NCBI GenBank assembly: GCA_050179645.1
Contig: JBFXEX010000006.1
Coordinates: forward strand, 1 to 64,000
DNA: 64,000 nucleotides
Direction: 5' to 3'
Source: VAZQ01 sp050179645
GTDB taxonomy: Bacteria; Pseudomonadota; Alphaproteobacteria; Rhizobiales; Xanthobacteraceae
Part shown: positions 24,418 to 33,668 of the stretch, piece after piece
Numbering within the stretch: the stretch's first letter is position 1
How the letters are laid out: the number at the start of each line of letters is the position of its first letter
Notes under the pieces: generated by a model
Seen by the model: only the letters and a program-made list of their open reading frames with translations
Databases searched by the model: none
Told to the model about the DNA's origin: nothing
Translations under genes and position numbers: made by a program

Positions 24418-24478
24418 GGCGTACTCTCCCCTAGCGACGTGTCCTAAGCTCTGATCCAGCGGGACGGCATCGGCTGTT

Positions 24479-24562
24479 CCGTTCGTGCCCGCGCCAGCGG
24501 GCACCAGTTCATCGCTTTCGTGGTCGATTCTTGCTGGTCCCCGCGTTCGCGGGGACGAACGG
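24479..24562. repeat. Palindromic intergenic repeat, family B
   Basis: Inverted repeat starting CCGTTCGTGCCCGCGCCAGCGGG and ending CGCGTTCGCGGGGACGAACGG. It sits between aapJ and aapQ, inside the operon. A hairpin here could protect or end part of the transcript and so give more binding protein than permease. Confidence 0.85.
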
Positions 24563-24577
24563 AGACCGGCAGCCCGC

Positions 24578-25591
24578 TTACCGGATCGGCGGCGCGTATT
24601 GGATGCCGCCCTTGGTCCACAGCCGGTTGAGGCCGCGGCTGATGCCGAGCTTGGAGCCCGTGCCGACGTTACGGTCGAACACCTCCCCGTAGTTGCCGAC
24701 CTGCTTGAGGATACGGACGACCCAGTCCTTGGTCAGGCCGAGTTGCTCGCCGTAATTGCCCTCGACGCCCAGGAGCCGCCGGATTTCCGGCTGGTTCGAT
24801 TTCATCGCATCGTCGACGTTCTTCGATGACACGCCAAGTTCCTCGGCGTTGAGCATCGCAAAGTTGACCCATTTGACGACGTCGAACCACTGGTCGTCGC
24901 CATGGCGAACCAGCGGCCCCAGCGGCTCCTTGGAGATCACCTCGGGCAGGATGACGTGGTCATTGGCGTTGGTGAGCTTGAGTTTCTCGGAATAGAGCTG
25001 CGATACGTCGGTGGTAAACACGTCGCAACGGCCGGCCTCGTAGGCCTTGACGGTTTCGTCGGCGGTTCCGAAGGCGATCACCTCGTACTTCATGTTGTTG
25101 GAGCGGAAGAAGTCGGCGAGGTTGAGCTCCGTCGTGGTGCCGGTCTGGGCGCAGACCGAGGCGCCGTTGAGTTCGAGCGCCGAGTTCACCTTGAGCGCCT
25201 TGCGCACCATGAAACCCTGGCCGTCATAGTAGGTCACGCCGGCGAAATTGCCGTAGGCAACGTCGCGCGAGATCGTCCAGGTGGTGTTGCGGGACAGCAA
25301 ATCGATGGCACCGGACTTGAGCGGCTCAAAACGATCCTTCGCGGACAACGGTGTGTATTTGACCTTGCTGGCGTCGCCGAGCACCGCGGCCGCGATTGCC
25401 CGGCAGAAGTCGACGTCGAAGCCGGTCCAGTTGCCCTTGTCGTCGGGATTGGAGAATCCCGGTAGCCCCTGGCTGACCCCGCAGATCAGCGAGCCGCGGT
25501 CCTTGACCGCTTTGAGCGTCTGGGCGGACGCCGCCGCCGGCACCAGGCTGAGCGCGGCGATCATGCCGAGAACGAGGTTGACGCGTTTCAT
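24578..25591 (-). CDS. aapJ: General L-amino acid ABC transporter substrate-binding protein
   Basis: A 337-residue periplasmic binding protein with a Sec signal peptide (VLGMIAALSLVPAAASAQ). Typical AapJ features are GSLICGVSQGLPGFS, GFDVDFCRAIAAAVLGD, LLSRNTTWTISRD and the C-terminal GLNRLWTKGG. First gene of aapJQMP on the minus strand. It is separated from aapQ by a palindromic repeat, an arrangement often associated with higher expression of the binding protein. Confidence 0.95.
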   Translation of the reverse strand: MKRVNLVLGMIAALSLVPAAASAQTLKAVKDRGSLICGVSQGLPGFSNPDDKGNWTGFDVDFCRAIAAAVLGDASKVKYTPLSAKDRFEPLKSGAIDLLSRNTTWTISRDVAYGNFAGVTYYDGQGFMVRKALKVNSALELNGASVCAQTGTTTELNLADFFRSNNMKYEVIAFGTADETVKAYEAGRCDVFTTDVSQLYSEKLKLTNANDHVILPEVISKEPLGPLVRHGDDQWFDVVKWVNFAMLNAEELGVSSKNVDDAMKSNQPEIRRLLGVEGNYGEQLGLTKDWVVRILKQVGNYGEVFDRNVGTGSKLGISRGLNRLWTKGGIQYAPPIR

Positions 25592-25828
25592 GGGATGGCC
25601 TTTGTCAAGCGTTGTCCGTAGGTTGTGAAGCGGAGGCGGTGGCTTTGGAACTCATTCACCAGTCCGGCGAAGCGATCCTGTGCGAGTGAGCATCGCCCTT
25701 TCGGCGCTTGTCGCCTTCCCCGCTGCAAGTCTTCTATATCTCAGGCCGATCGGGCATCGCGGTCAAGGGGTTGACGCTTGCGCCGCACCTCGCCATGACC
25801 TCCCTTTCCCCGCGCTGGAACCGCTCGC

Positions 25829-27022
25829 ATGAACAAGCCTTCAGATGCCGACTCTCCGCCGCTCAAACCGGCGACCCGCCTGGTCACCGGCGGGCGCGAC
25901 CCGGCGGCATATCACGGCTTCGTCAACCCGCCAGTTTATCACGCCTCCACGGTACTTTATCCGACCGCGCAAGACTTCCGCGCGCGCCGCGCACGCTACC
26001 GCTATGGACGGCAGGGCTCGCCGACCACCGAGGCGCTGGAAACCGCACTACGCGAACTTGAAGGACCGCAGTGCGCCGGCGTGACGCTGGCGCCCTCGGG
26101 GCTTGCGGCAATTTCACTCGCTCTGCTGTCCGTGCTCAAGACCGGCGACCACGTGCTGGTTACCGACAGCGTCTACCTGCCGACGCGCAAGTTCTGCGAT
26201 GGCCTGCTCAAGCGCTATGGCATCACCACCACCTATTACGATCCGATGCTCGGCGCCGGCATCGATGCCCTGATCCAGCCGAACACCCGCGCGGTATTCG
26301 TCGAGGCGCCGGGTTCGCTGTCGTTTGAAATGCAGGACGTGCCTGCAATCGCGGCCGCCGCCCACACGCGCGGCGCGGTCGTGCTGATGGACAACACCTG
26401 GGCCACGCCGCTCTATTTCTCCGCTTTCGAGAAGGGCGTCGACCTCTCGATCCAGGCTGGGACGAAATATATCGGCGGCCATTCCGACATCATGTTCGGC
26501 ACCGTGTCGGCCAATGCCGCCAACTGGAAGCGGCTCAGTGACACCCGACAGGAGCTTGGCCTCTCCGTCGGACCGGATGACGCATATCTGGCACAGCGCG
26601 GCTTGCGCAGCATGGGCGTGCGGCTCGCGCATCAGCACCAGGCGGGACTGAAGGTCGCGCGGTGGCTCGAACGGCGGCCGGAGGTACTGCGCGTGCTGCA
26701 TCCCGCGCTCGAAAGCGATCCGGGACACGCGATCTGGCGGCGCGACTTCCTTGGCGCGTCGAGCCTGTTCAGCTTCGTGTTCAAGCCAGTGCCGGAGGCC
26801 GCGGTCGATGCCTTTCTCGATCAGCTGAAGCTGTTCGGCATGGGCGCTTCCTGGGGCGGCTACGAGAGCCTCGCGACGCCGTTCGACTGCACATCGTTCC
26901 GGACCGCCACCCGGTGGGAGCCCGGCGGTCCGGCGGTGCGCCTGCATATCGGGCTCGAGGACGTCGACGACCTTACCGGCGATCTGGAACGCGGCTTTGC
27001 GGCGATGGCAGCGGTGCGGTAG
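25829..27022 (+). CDS. metC: Cystathionine beta-lyase
   Basis: A 397-residue PLP enzyme of the Cys/Met metabolism family that splits cystathionine into homocysteine, pyruvate and ammonia. The PLP lysine is in AGTKYIGGHSD, the cofactor Asp in LMDNTWATPLYF, and the tyrosine/arginine motif in YRYGRQGSPT. The C-terminal substrate-binding arginine region (VRLHIGLEDVDDL) is present. It is divergent from aapJ and alone. The ATG at 25829 lacks a strong ribosome site but fits the family start. Confidence 0.9.
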   Translation: MNKPSDADSPPLKPATRLVTGGRDPAAYHGFVNPPVYHASTVLYPTAQDFRARRARYRYGRQGSPTTEALETALRELEGPQCAGVTLAPSGLAAISLALLSVLKTGDHVLVTDSVYLPTRKFCDGLLKRYGITTTYYDPMLGAGIDALIQPNTRAVFVEAPGSLSFEMQDVPAIAAAAHTRGAVVLMDNTWATPLYFSAFEKGVDLSIQAGTKYIGGHSDIMFGTVSANAANWKRLSDTRQELGLSVGPDDAYLAQRGLRSMGVRLAHQHQAGLKVARWLERRPEVLRVLHPALESDPGHAIWRRDFLGASSLFSFVFKPVPEAAVDAFLDQLKLFGMGASWGGYESLATPFDCTSFRTATRWEPGGPAVRLHIGLEDVDDLTGDLERGFAAMAAVR

Positions 27023-27317
27023 GCGGTCGCCGGCGGTGCGCCGCAATTCACCGCCGGTTGGTGGCGTCGGCAGTGTGTAACGGGATTGCGCGCGGTGAAA
27101 TTCCGGGATTCCCGTCGATATCGCGATACCGAAATACCTTCTCGTTGGTGGCGCCGATCATCCAAGAGTGCATGCCGCACAAATCGTCACTTCATTAAAA
27201 TCTTCGCTCATCTGTCGAGATTAATGCTTACTCGAAGAAGCAACACGTTTGACGCCGAGCGCCATATTTCGCGAGTTTTAGAACGGTACGCACGCTCCAA
27301 TCATCGGAGGGCGCGTC
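27023..27317. other. 295-base non-coding stretch before the EAL gene
   Basis: The second half (about 27170-27260) is clearly richer in A+T than its surroundings and is the likely promoter region of the EAL gene. I see no reading frame, RNA gene or convincing repeat here. Confidence 0.4.
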
Positions 27318-28529
27318 ATGCAAATTTACCAACAAGCGGGATCAACCAATTTTGTCACGTTCGGGCGGCGAAATGTCGGACTTCGCGTCTGCATCGCCGG
27401 AGACAAGCAACACATCCGAACATTTCTCTCGGAGGCGTTGCAGGGCCTCGGATTCGTCACCTGCGAATGCGAGCAGGTTGAACAGCTGGACGAGACGATC
27501 GAGACGCGGACGCCCGATCTCATTGTCCTTGATTTGACGACGGCAGGATTTGAGGCCGCCGAGATGCTGAAGACACTCGTTGCCAGGCCGTTTGCCGGCA
27601 AGGTTCTGTTGCTTGGTCCCCGAACGTCCCCGGCGGTGACGGCGATCGAAGATCTCGCGGGACTGCTCGGCCTCACATTGCTGCCGACGCTCTACACGCC
27701 TTTCGGCGAGACCGGCCTGCACGATAGCGTCGCCGCGCTATTGCCAACCGAAGACCCGCCAGATTCGCCCATTCACTTGGACGAGGCGGTACGCGAAGGA
27801 TGGCTTGAACTCTGGTATCAGCCGGAAATCAATGCGCGTTCGCTCGCCATCGACCGGGCGGAAGCGCTCATTCGCATCCGTCATCCGAAATGGGGCGTCG
27901 TTCCGCCAGCATACTTCATCCCGGACGACGGCGATCCGCATTTCCGCGCCCTGTCTGAATACGTCATCGGCCGCGCCGTCGAGGATTGGCGCTATTTTGC
28001 ATCCCGTCAGGCCCATGTTCAGATTGCCATCAACCTGCCGATCGCCTTTCTTCGGGATTCAGGATCGCTGGACGACCTGTGCCGGCAAATGCCGGACCAT
28101 CCGGCGTTCGACGGACTGATCGTCGAAATCAACGGCACCGAGGTCATTCGCAATCTGGAGCTCGCGAAAGACGTCGCCAGGCAGCTTCGCTTCCACAAAA
28201 TCGCAATCGCAATCGATGACGTCGGCGCCGAATGGTCCCAGTTCTCGGGATTGGCCGACTTTCCTTTCGTCGAAATCAAAGTCGATCGAAAATTCATTTC
28301 CGGTTGCGCCGACGACCGTTTGAAGAAGTCGGTATGCCGCCGGATACTCGCCCTTGCCGACGGCTACGGCGCCTGCACGGTCGCGGAAGGCGTCGAAACC
28401 AAGGCCGATTTTCTGGCCGCTCGCGAGATGGGATTCGACAAGGTGCAAGGCTTCTACTTCGAACGACCCTCTACGGCGAAGAAGTTCGTGGGGAACCTGC
28501 TGGACGGGCCCATGAGCCTGCCGAACTGA
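27318..28529 (+). CDS. Pseudo-receiver plus EAL domain protein
   Basis: A 403-residue protein with a receiver-like N-terminal domain (about 20-145) and an EAL domain (about 155-400). The receiver keeps an Asp in VLDLTTAG but lacks a recognisable switch lysine. The EAL domain keeps E-A-L (AEALIRI), the Asn of INLP, the Glu of VEINGTE, the double Asp of AIDDVG, the Lys of IKVDRKF, AEGVET and the QGF motif. The usual DDFGTG loop is DDVGAE, so loop 6 is altered and cyclic di-GMP hydrolysis may be weak or lost. GGAGGG six bases upstream supports the start. Confidence 0.85.
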   Translation: MQIYQQAGSTNFVTFGRRNVGLRVCIAGDKQHIRTFLSEALQGLGFVTCECEQVEQLDETIETRTPDLIVLDLTTAGFEAAEMLKTLVARPFAGKVLLLGPRTSPAVTAIEDLAGLLGLTLLPTLYTPFGETGLHDSVAALLPTEDPPDSPIHLDEAVREGWLELWYQPEINARSLAIDRAEALIRIRHPKWGVVPPAYFIPDDGDPHFRALSEYVIGRAVEDWRYFASRQAHVQIAINLPIAFLRDSGSLDDLCRQMPDHPAFDGLIVEINGTEVIRNLELAKDVARQLRFHKIAIAIDDVGAEWSQFSGLADFPFVEIKVDRKFISGCADDRLKKSVCRRILALADGYGACTVAEGVETKADFLAAREMGFDKVQGFYFERPSTAKKFVGNLLDGPMSLPN

Positions 28530-28586
28530 CGGTCAAACGGCGGGCCGCCGTCCGCCGGGCAACCGGGCTCAAGCGCGAGCATGCGG

Positions 28587-28617
28587 ACAATCCCCTTCCC
28601 GCCAGGGAGAGGATTGT
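28587..28617. terminator. Hairpin between convergent genes
   Basis: ACAATCC and GGATTGT form a 7-base-pair outer stem with further pairing of CTTCCC with GGGAG inside. It lies between the EAL gene and a TctC gene that converge. There is no long T-run, so it may be a weak or factor-assisted terminator. Confidence 0.4.
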
Positions 28618-28640
28618 TCCGCTCTCGGTGTGGCCCGGAG

Positions 28641-29621
28641 CTACTGGCCGAACTTGAGGTTCGCCGCCTTGGCGACGGCAGCGAATTTCTCGATATCGGC
28701 GTCGATCATCTTACGGAAATCTTCGCCCGATGTGCCGCCCGGGTTGACTGCCATGCCCCTGAGCTTGGCGGACACCGCCGGATCCTTGATCGCCTGGCGC
28801 AGTGCCACCTCGAGCTTGGCCGCAATGGCGGGCGGCGTCGCCGCGGGAACGAAGAAGCCGCTGTAGAGATACACATCGACGTCCGGATATCCGGCCTCCG
28901 CCATGTTGGGCACGTCCGGCAGTTCGGGCGAGCGGACCGACCCGGTCACCGCCACCGCCCTCACCTTGCCGCCCTTCACCATTGGAATTGTCGGCGGACC
29001 ATCGGCAATAGTGAGCAGGGTCTGGCCGCCGATAACGCTCAGCAGCATCTCATTGCTGCTCTTGTACGTGATGGGAACGCCGGGCATGCCGGTCTTGAGC
29101 TTGAACAGTTCGGTGGTGATGGTGAAGGCTGGCGAGGTGGTCGCATAGTTGGCCTTGTCGGGGTTCGCCTTGGCCCACGCGACCACGTCCTTCACGGTCT
29201 TCGACGGATTGCTCGTCGGGATCACCATGATCAGCGGAAAATTCGCCGTCATGGTGAGCGGCGTGAAGGTCTTGGTCGGGTGGTAGGCCAAATTCGGCAA
29301 CGTCGCGGCCGCAATCGACATCATGCCGCTCGCGCCGACCAGAACGGTGTAGCCGTCGGCCGGTTCGCGCGCGACGAATTCGGCCGAAAGCCGCCCGCCG
29401 GCGCCCGGCTTGTTCTCGATCACCACCGGCTGCTTGAGAATGTCCGACAGCTTCTGACCGACCAGCCGGGCGAACAAGTCGTTCCCGCCGCCGGCGCCAA
29501 AGCCGACGATGATCCGGATCGGCTTGTTCGGGAAATTCGCCGCGGGGTCCTGCGCCAACGCCGGTTGCGAGGTTAGCGCAAAGACCCCAAGCAGCATCGT
29601 CAACAGAGCGCGCTTCACCAT
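28641..29621 (-). CDS. Bug/TctC family tripartite tricarboxylate transporter substrate-binding protein
   Basis: A 326-residue periplasmic receptor. Signal peptide LLTMLLGVFALTSQPALAQ, then FPNKPIRIIVGFGAGGGNDLF and NKPGAGGRLSAEF as in all TctC/Bug proteins. GGAGG lies six bases before the ATG at 29621. No transporter subunits are nearby. An exact 15-base tandem repeat lies just upstream in the leader. Confidence 0.92.
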   Translation of the reverse strand: MVKRALLTMLLGVFALTSQPALAQDPAANFPNKPIRIIVGFGAGGGNDLFARLVGQKLSDILKQPVVIENKPGAGGRLSAEFVAREPADGYTVLVGASGMMSIAAATLPNLAYHPTKTFTPLTMTANFPLIMVIPTSNPSKTVKDVVAWAKANPDKANYATTSPAFTITTELFKLKTGMPGVPITYKSSNEMLLSVIGGQTLLTIADGPPTIPMVKGGKVRAVAVTGSVRSPELPDVPNMAEAGYPDVDVYLYSGFFVPAATPPAIAAKLEVALRQAIKDPAVSAKLRGMAVNPGGTSGEDFRKMIDADIEKFAAVAKAANLKFGQ

Positions 29622-29634
29622 GGCATTCCTCCGG

Positions 29635-29664
29635 TCTTATGGTTTGCAGTCTTATGGTTTGCAG
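29635..29664. repeat. Exact 15-base tandem repeat upstream of a TctC gene
   Basis: TCTTATGGTTTGCAG occurs twice without a gap (29635-29649 and 29650-29664), starting 14 bases upstream of the start codon of the minus-strand TctC gene. It may be a local duplication or a pair of regulator half-sites. Confidence 0.85.
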
Positions 29665-29831
29665 CAGCCTTTTCGGCAAATCCCGCTGCCGTCAAGTGCC
29701 GGCAGCGCCGCAGGTTGGACGCGCTCACGGTCTTCGCCCAGATCGCCGTCAAATTGACGCCACTCTGCGGCACGTTCTAGGGTCATCGCAGCGCCGGATT
29801 CGAGAGTTTCGCAAGCACGCATGGACGGACG

Positions 29832-31211
29832 ATGTCGGTGAGAGGCTACCCCAGGATCGTCAGCGCGTCCGACGATCTGTTTGGCCATCCGCGCGGGCTC
29901 ACCTTCCTGTTCACCACCGAGATGTGGGAGCGCTTCTCGTATTACGGGATGCGGGCGCTACTCGTTCTCTACATGGTCAAATACCTGCTGGTGCCGGCAA
30001 ACGCCGACACGGTGATCGGCCTCGCCACACTGCGCAGCATCCTGGAGGGGATGTTCGGGCCGCTCGGCGTGCAGCCGTTCGCGTCCCACATCTACGGCCT
30101 CTATACCGGGCTCGTCTATCTCACGCCGGTGTTCGGCGGCCTGATCGCCGACCGCTGGCTCGGCCAACACCGCACCATCCTGCTCGGCGCCGCGCTGATG
30201 GCGATCGGTCACTTCATGATGGCGTTCGAGCCGCTGTTCCTGTTCGCACTCACCACGCTCATCCTCGGCAACGGCGCGTTCAAGCCCAACATGTCGGCGC
30301 AAGTCGGCGGGCTCTATGCGCCCGGCGATCCGCGACGCGACCGTGCCTATTCGATCTTCTACGTCGGTATCAACCTCGGCGCGTTCCTGGCGCCGCTGGT
30401 CTGCGGCACGCTTGGGGAACAGGTCGGCTGGCACTACGGCTTCACCGCCGCCGGCATCGGCATGACGATCGCGCTCGTCGTCTACATCTGCGCCATACCG
30501 GTGCTGCCGCCGGACGAGCTGCAGCGCGCCCGCGCCGACGGCACCGACCGGGCGCCGCTCGATCGTCACGAGTGGCGCGGCATCCTGGCGCTGCTGCTCT
30601 TGTTCGTTCCGACCACCTTCTTCTGGGCGACCTACGAGCAGCAGGGCAACACCATCGCGCTGTGGGCGGACGACTACACCGACCGGCACATCGACCTGAT
30701 CCTATGGAAGGGCGAGATTCCGGTCACCTGGTTTCAGGCCTTCAACCCTTCCATGATCTTCGCCTTCACGCCCTTTGTCATCGCCTTGTGGGCGTGGCAG
30801 GAAAGCCGTGGCCGCGAGCCGTCGACCATCACCAAGATGGCGCTGGGCTGTCTCGGCGTGGCGCTCGCCAACCTGATCATGTTCGGCGCGGCGTGGTCGG
30901 CGGAGGGCGACTCGGCGAGTTGGCTGTGGCTGCTCGGCTACTTCGCCGTCATCACGCTCGGCGAACTCTATCTATCGCCGATCGGGCTGTCGCTGGTGTC
31001 GAAGGTGTCACCGGCCCGCGTCGTCTCAATGATGATGGGCGTGTGGCTGGCGACCAGCTTCGTCGGCAACATCCTGGCGGGCTGGCTCGGAAGCTTCTGG
31101 AGCAGCATGGACAAGCCGTATTTTTTCTTGATGATCGCCGGCATCGCGGCCGCCGCCGGCCTCGTGATCTGGGCGTTCAATCGTCCATTGCGCGGCATCG
31201 TCGGCTACTGA
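29832..31211 (+). CDS. Proton-dependent oligopeptide transporter (POT/PTR family)
   Basis: A 459-residue MFS-type peptide importer with about 12-14 helices. The POT signature TEMWERFSYYGMRALL (the ExxERFxYYG proton-coupling motif) is near residue 32, followed by GGLIADRWLGQ. The second POT motif region GNGAFKPNMSAQVGGLY and the FYVGINLGAF segment are present. It is expected to import di- and tripeptides with protons at the inner membrane. The start has no clear ribosome site and could be slightly downstream. Confidence 0.92.
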   Translation: MSVRGYPRIVSASDDLFGHPRGLTFLFTTEMWERFSYYGMRALLVLYMVKYLLVPANADTVIGLATLRSILEGMFGPLGVQPFASHIYGLYTGLVYLTPVFGGLIADRWLGQHRTILLGAALMAIGHFMMAFEPLFLFALTTLILGNGAFKPNMSAQVGGLYAPGDPRRDRAYSIFYVGINLGAFLAPLVCGTLGEQVGWHYGFTAAGIGMTIALVVYICAIPVLPPDELQRARADGTDRAPLDRHEWRGILALLLLFVPTTFFWATYEQQGNTIALWADDYTDRHIDLILWKGEIPVTWFQAFNPSMIFAFTPFVIALWAWQESRGREPSTITKMALGCLGVALANLIMFGAAWSAEGDSASWLWLLGYFAVITLGELYLSPIGLSLVSKVSPARVVSMMMGVWLATSFVGNILAGWLGSFWSSMDKPYFFLMIAGIAAAAGLVIWAFNRPLRGIVGY

Positions 31212-31275
31212 TAAAGGAGCGGCCGGGCAGCCTGCTGATGTTCACCCGTGTCAATGCATTGACGTTCAAACAACG

Positions 31276-31992
31276 ATGACCCAGCCGCCGGCCGGCCGCG
31301 CCCCGCGCGCCTTCGAACACATCGAGACCTGGGTGTTCGATCTCGACAACACGCTCTATCCCCATCACGTCAACCTCTGGCAGCAGGTCGACGGCCGAAT
31401 CCGCGACTACATCGCCAATTTTCTCAAGATCACCGGCGAGCAGGCGTTCCGGCTGCAGAAGGACTATTACCAACGCTACGGGACTTCGATGCGCGGCCTG
31501 ATGATCGAGCACGGCATGGAGCCCGACGACTACCTCGACTACGTGCACCAGATCGACCATTCGCCGATCGAGCCGAACCCGGCGCTGGGCGCGGCGATCG
31601 AGCAGCTTCCCGGCCGCAAGCTGATCCTGACCAACGGCACACTACGCCATGCCGACGCGGTGCTGGCCCGTCTCGGACTGAACGATCATTTCGAGCACGT
31701 GTTCGACATCATCGCCGCCGAGCTTGAGCCGAAGCCGTCGGCGCTGACCTATGAGCGCTTCCTCAAGGCTCATGCGGTCGACGCCGGAAAGGCCGCGATG
31801 TTCGAAGATCTGGCGCGCAATCTGGCGGTACCGCACACGCTCGGCATGACCACCGTGCTGGTGGTGCCGGAGGGAACGCGCGAAGTGTTCCGCGAGGACT
31901 GGGAGCTCGAAGGTCGCGACGCGCCGCACGTCGACCATGTCACCGACAATCTGGTCGGTTTCCTTGAGACCATCTCGGCGCGGGCCACATGA
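31276..31992 (+). CDS. HAD-superfamily pyrimidine 5'-nucleotidase-like hydrolase
   Basis: A 238-residue HAD phosphatase of the SDT1/YjjG-like pyrimidine 5'-nucleotidase group. The nucleophile motif is FDLDNTLYPH, motif II is LTNGT, and the motif III/IV lysine and acidic residues are in EPKPSALTYE and MFEDLARN. It is usually found beside dapD in Rhizobiales genomes, and here is separated from dapD by an inserted hydrolase and hupE-like gene. Its stop overlaps the next start (ATGA). Confidence 0.85.
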   Translation: MTQPPAGRAPRAFEHIETWVFDLDNTLYPHHVNLWQQVDGRIRDYIANFLKITGEQAFRLQKDYYQRYGTSMRGLMIEHGMEPDDYLDYVHQIDHSPIEPNPALGAAIEQLPGRKLILTNGTLRHADAVLARLGLNDHFEHVFDIIAAELEPKPSALTYERFLKAHAVDAGKAAMFEDLARNLAVPHTLGMTTVLVVPEGTREVFREDWELEGRDAPHVDHVTDNLVGFLETISARAT

Positions 31993-32894
31993 ACGCGCCA
32001 ATCCTGGCTCCCGCCGACATCATCGCCGCGCTCGATCGCGCCGGCGCCCGCCACACGACGACAAGCGCCGCGGGCGAGGTGGTCTGGCGGATTTGGGGCG
32101 CGGGCGCTCCGCTGGTCCTGCTGCATGGCGGGACCGGCAGCTGGATGCACTGGGTGCGCAACATCGAGGCCCTGTCGCAGCAGTTCTTGCTGATCGTTCC
32201 CGATCTGCCTGGCTCCGGCGAGTCCGGCGCGCTGGTGCCGCCAGTCACCGCCGAGCACATGGCGGAGAGCCTCCTGGCGGGATTGTCCGCCCTCCTTCCT
32301 CCTGATGCTTCGTTCTCGATCGCCGGGTTTTCGCTCGGTGGGCTGATCGCCGGCTATCTCGCGCAGGTTGCTGGCGATCGTGTCGACGCCTTGGTGCTGG
32401 TGGGCGGCGCCGGAATGGGCATCGCTCGCCGCCCGATGAAGCCGTTGAAATCCTGGCGATGGCTCGCTACCGACGAGGAGAAGCGCGATATCCATCGCCA
32501 GAACCTCGGCATCCTGATGATCCACGACAGCGCCAAGGTCGACGAACTTGCAGTCCACATGCAGGAGCAGAATGCGGTGCGCTCGCGGGTGCGCGGCAAG
32601 CACATCGTCAAGACCAGTTCGCTCGCGGCATGCCTGCCTCATGTCAAAGCGAGGCTTGCAGGAATTTGGGGCGAGCACGACGTGACGTCGCCATCCGATC
32701 TGGTGGCCGATCGCCTGCGCCAATTCCAGCCGCAGGCCGAGGTCGAGATCGTCCCCGGGGCCGGCCATTGGGTCCAGTACGAAGCCGCCGAGTTGTTCAA
32801 CCGGCGACTGCCCGCGCTATTGAAGGCGGCCGGCCGGCCTGCGCGCTCCCAGCCCGTAGCGTTGCCGGCGACCGAAGTTACGCCGCCTGCATGA
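31989..32894 (+). CDS. Alpha/beta hydrolase
   Basis: A 301-residue alpha/beta-fold hydrolase. Oxyanion-hole motif LLHGGTGSW, nucleophile elbow AGFSLGG, acid in GIWGEHD and histidine in GAGHWVQYE make a full catalytic triad. It resembles meta-cleavage product hydrolases and haloperoxidase-like esterases, but no substrate can be assigned. It overlaps the upstream gene by four bases (translational coupling) and the convergent HupE gene by 17 bases. Confidence 0.88.
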   Translation: MNAPILAPADIIAALDRAGARHTTTSAAGEVVWRIWGAGAPLVLLHGGTGSWMHWVRNIEALSQQFLLIVPDLPGSGESGALVPPVTAEHMAESLLAGLSALLPPDASFSIAGFSLGGLIAGYLAQVAGDRVDALVLVGGAGMGIARRPMKPLKSWRWLATDEEKRDIHRQNLGILMIHDSAKVDELAVHMQEQNAVRSRVRGKHIVKTSSLAACLPHVKARLAGIWGEHDVTSPSDLVADRLRQFQPQAEVEIVPGAGHWVQYEAAELFNRRLPALLKAAGRPARSQPVALPATEVTPPA

Positions 32895-33501
32895 ATTGTT
32901 GAGCGAGGATGGCGAGCCCGACACCGGCCACGACCCCGCCGAGCACGCGGATGATCGCCGCGTGGCCGGTAGCACGTGCGGCCAGAATGCGGGCGCCGTA
33001 CATGACGGCAAGTGCGATCGCCGCTTGAATTGCCGCGAGGCCAAGGAAATACGCGTAGAGTGGCGCACGTTCGGCGCCCGAAATCGATTCGCCGAGCGCG
33101 TAGCCGTGCACCAATCCGGCAAAGGCGAACAGCGCAATCGCAATATCGAGACGCGGCGGCGCCTTGCGAAACAGCACGACGCCGAGCACGACCACCGACG
33201 CTGCGACGAAGATCTCGGCGCCATTCACCGTCGTCTCTCCAATATGGGCGGCAGCGCCGACCATCATTGCGATCACATATCCAAGGACGAGCCATTCGCC
33301 ACGACGTTGCGTGGCCGCGAGACATCCAACGGCGACGACTGCGACCAAATGATCTAGCCCGATCACCGGATGGCCGAGACCGGATAACAGTCCGTCCGCG
33401 AAGGTCACCGGCATGGCGCCCCCCATCACGTGATGAGCGAACACCGGATTGACCGAAATAGACAGCGCGACGAGTACGGCGATCCCCAGCGTCGAAATCA
33501 T
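32878..33501 (-). CDS. HupE/UreJ family membrane protein
   Basis: A 207-residue membrane protein with a signal peptide, an early AHHVMGG segment and six hydrophobic helices. The family motif HPVIGLDHLVAVVAVG and a second histidine motif (AAHIGE) are consistent with nickel or cobalt transport by HupE/UreJ. No hydrogenase, urease or cobalamin genes are in the window, so metal uptake is a family inference. It converges with and slightly overlaps the hydrolase gene. Confidence 0.88.
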   Translation of the reverse strand: MISTLGIAVLVALSISVNPVFAHHVMGGAMPVTFADGLLSGLGHPVIGLDHLVAVVAVGCLAATQRRGEWLVLGYVIAMMVGAAAHIGETTVNGAEIFVAASVVVLGVVLFRKAPPRLDIAIALFAFAGLVHGYALGESISGAERAPLYAYFLGLAAIQAAIALAVMYGARILAARATGHAAIIRVLGGVVAGVGLAILAQQFMQAA

Positions 33502-33668
33502 TGTGTGCCCCGATGTGTCTGCAACGGCGACAACATCCTTATCCTATCCGACGGCCCGGCAGAACCGATTTCGCGGGCTCCGGGCCCGAGAGTGCGCGCT
33601 TGACTTCCCGTGGCCTATTATCGACAACCCCCGGCCATCCATGCTGAGGAATCCGCCAGGAATTCGTC

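Noticed and set aside
25592..25828. SAM or other riboswitch before metC
   Set aside because: No pattern of the SAM-II or SAM/SAH classes could be found in this stretch.
28230..28657. Extra frames at the end of the EAL gene
   Set aside because: Out-of-frame with the EAL domain and no ribosome site.
29639..31279. A 546-residue frame over the peptide transporter
   Set aside because: Composition is Arg/Ala/Gly-rich without domains; the other frame encodes a POT transporter with all motifs.
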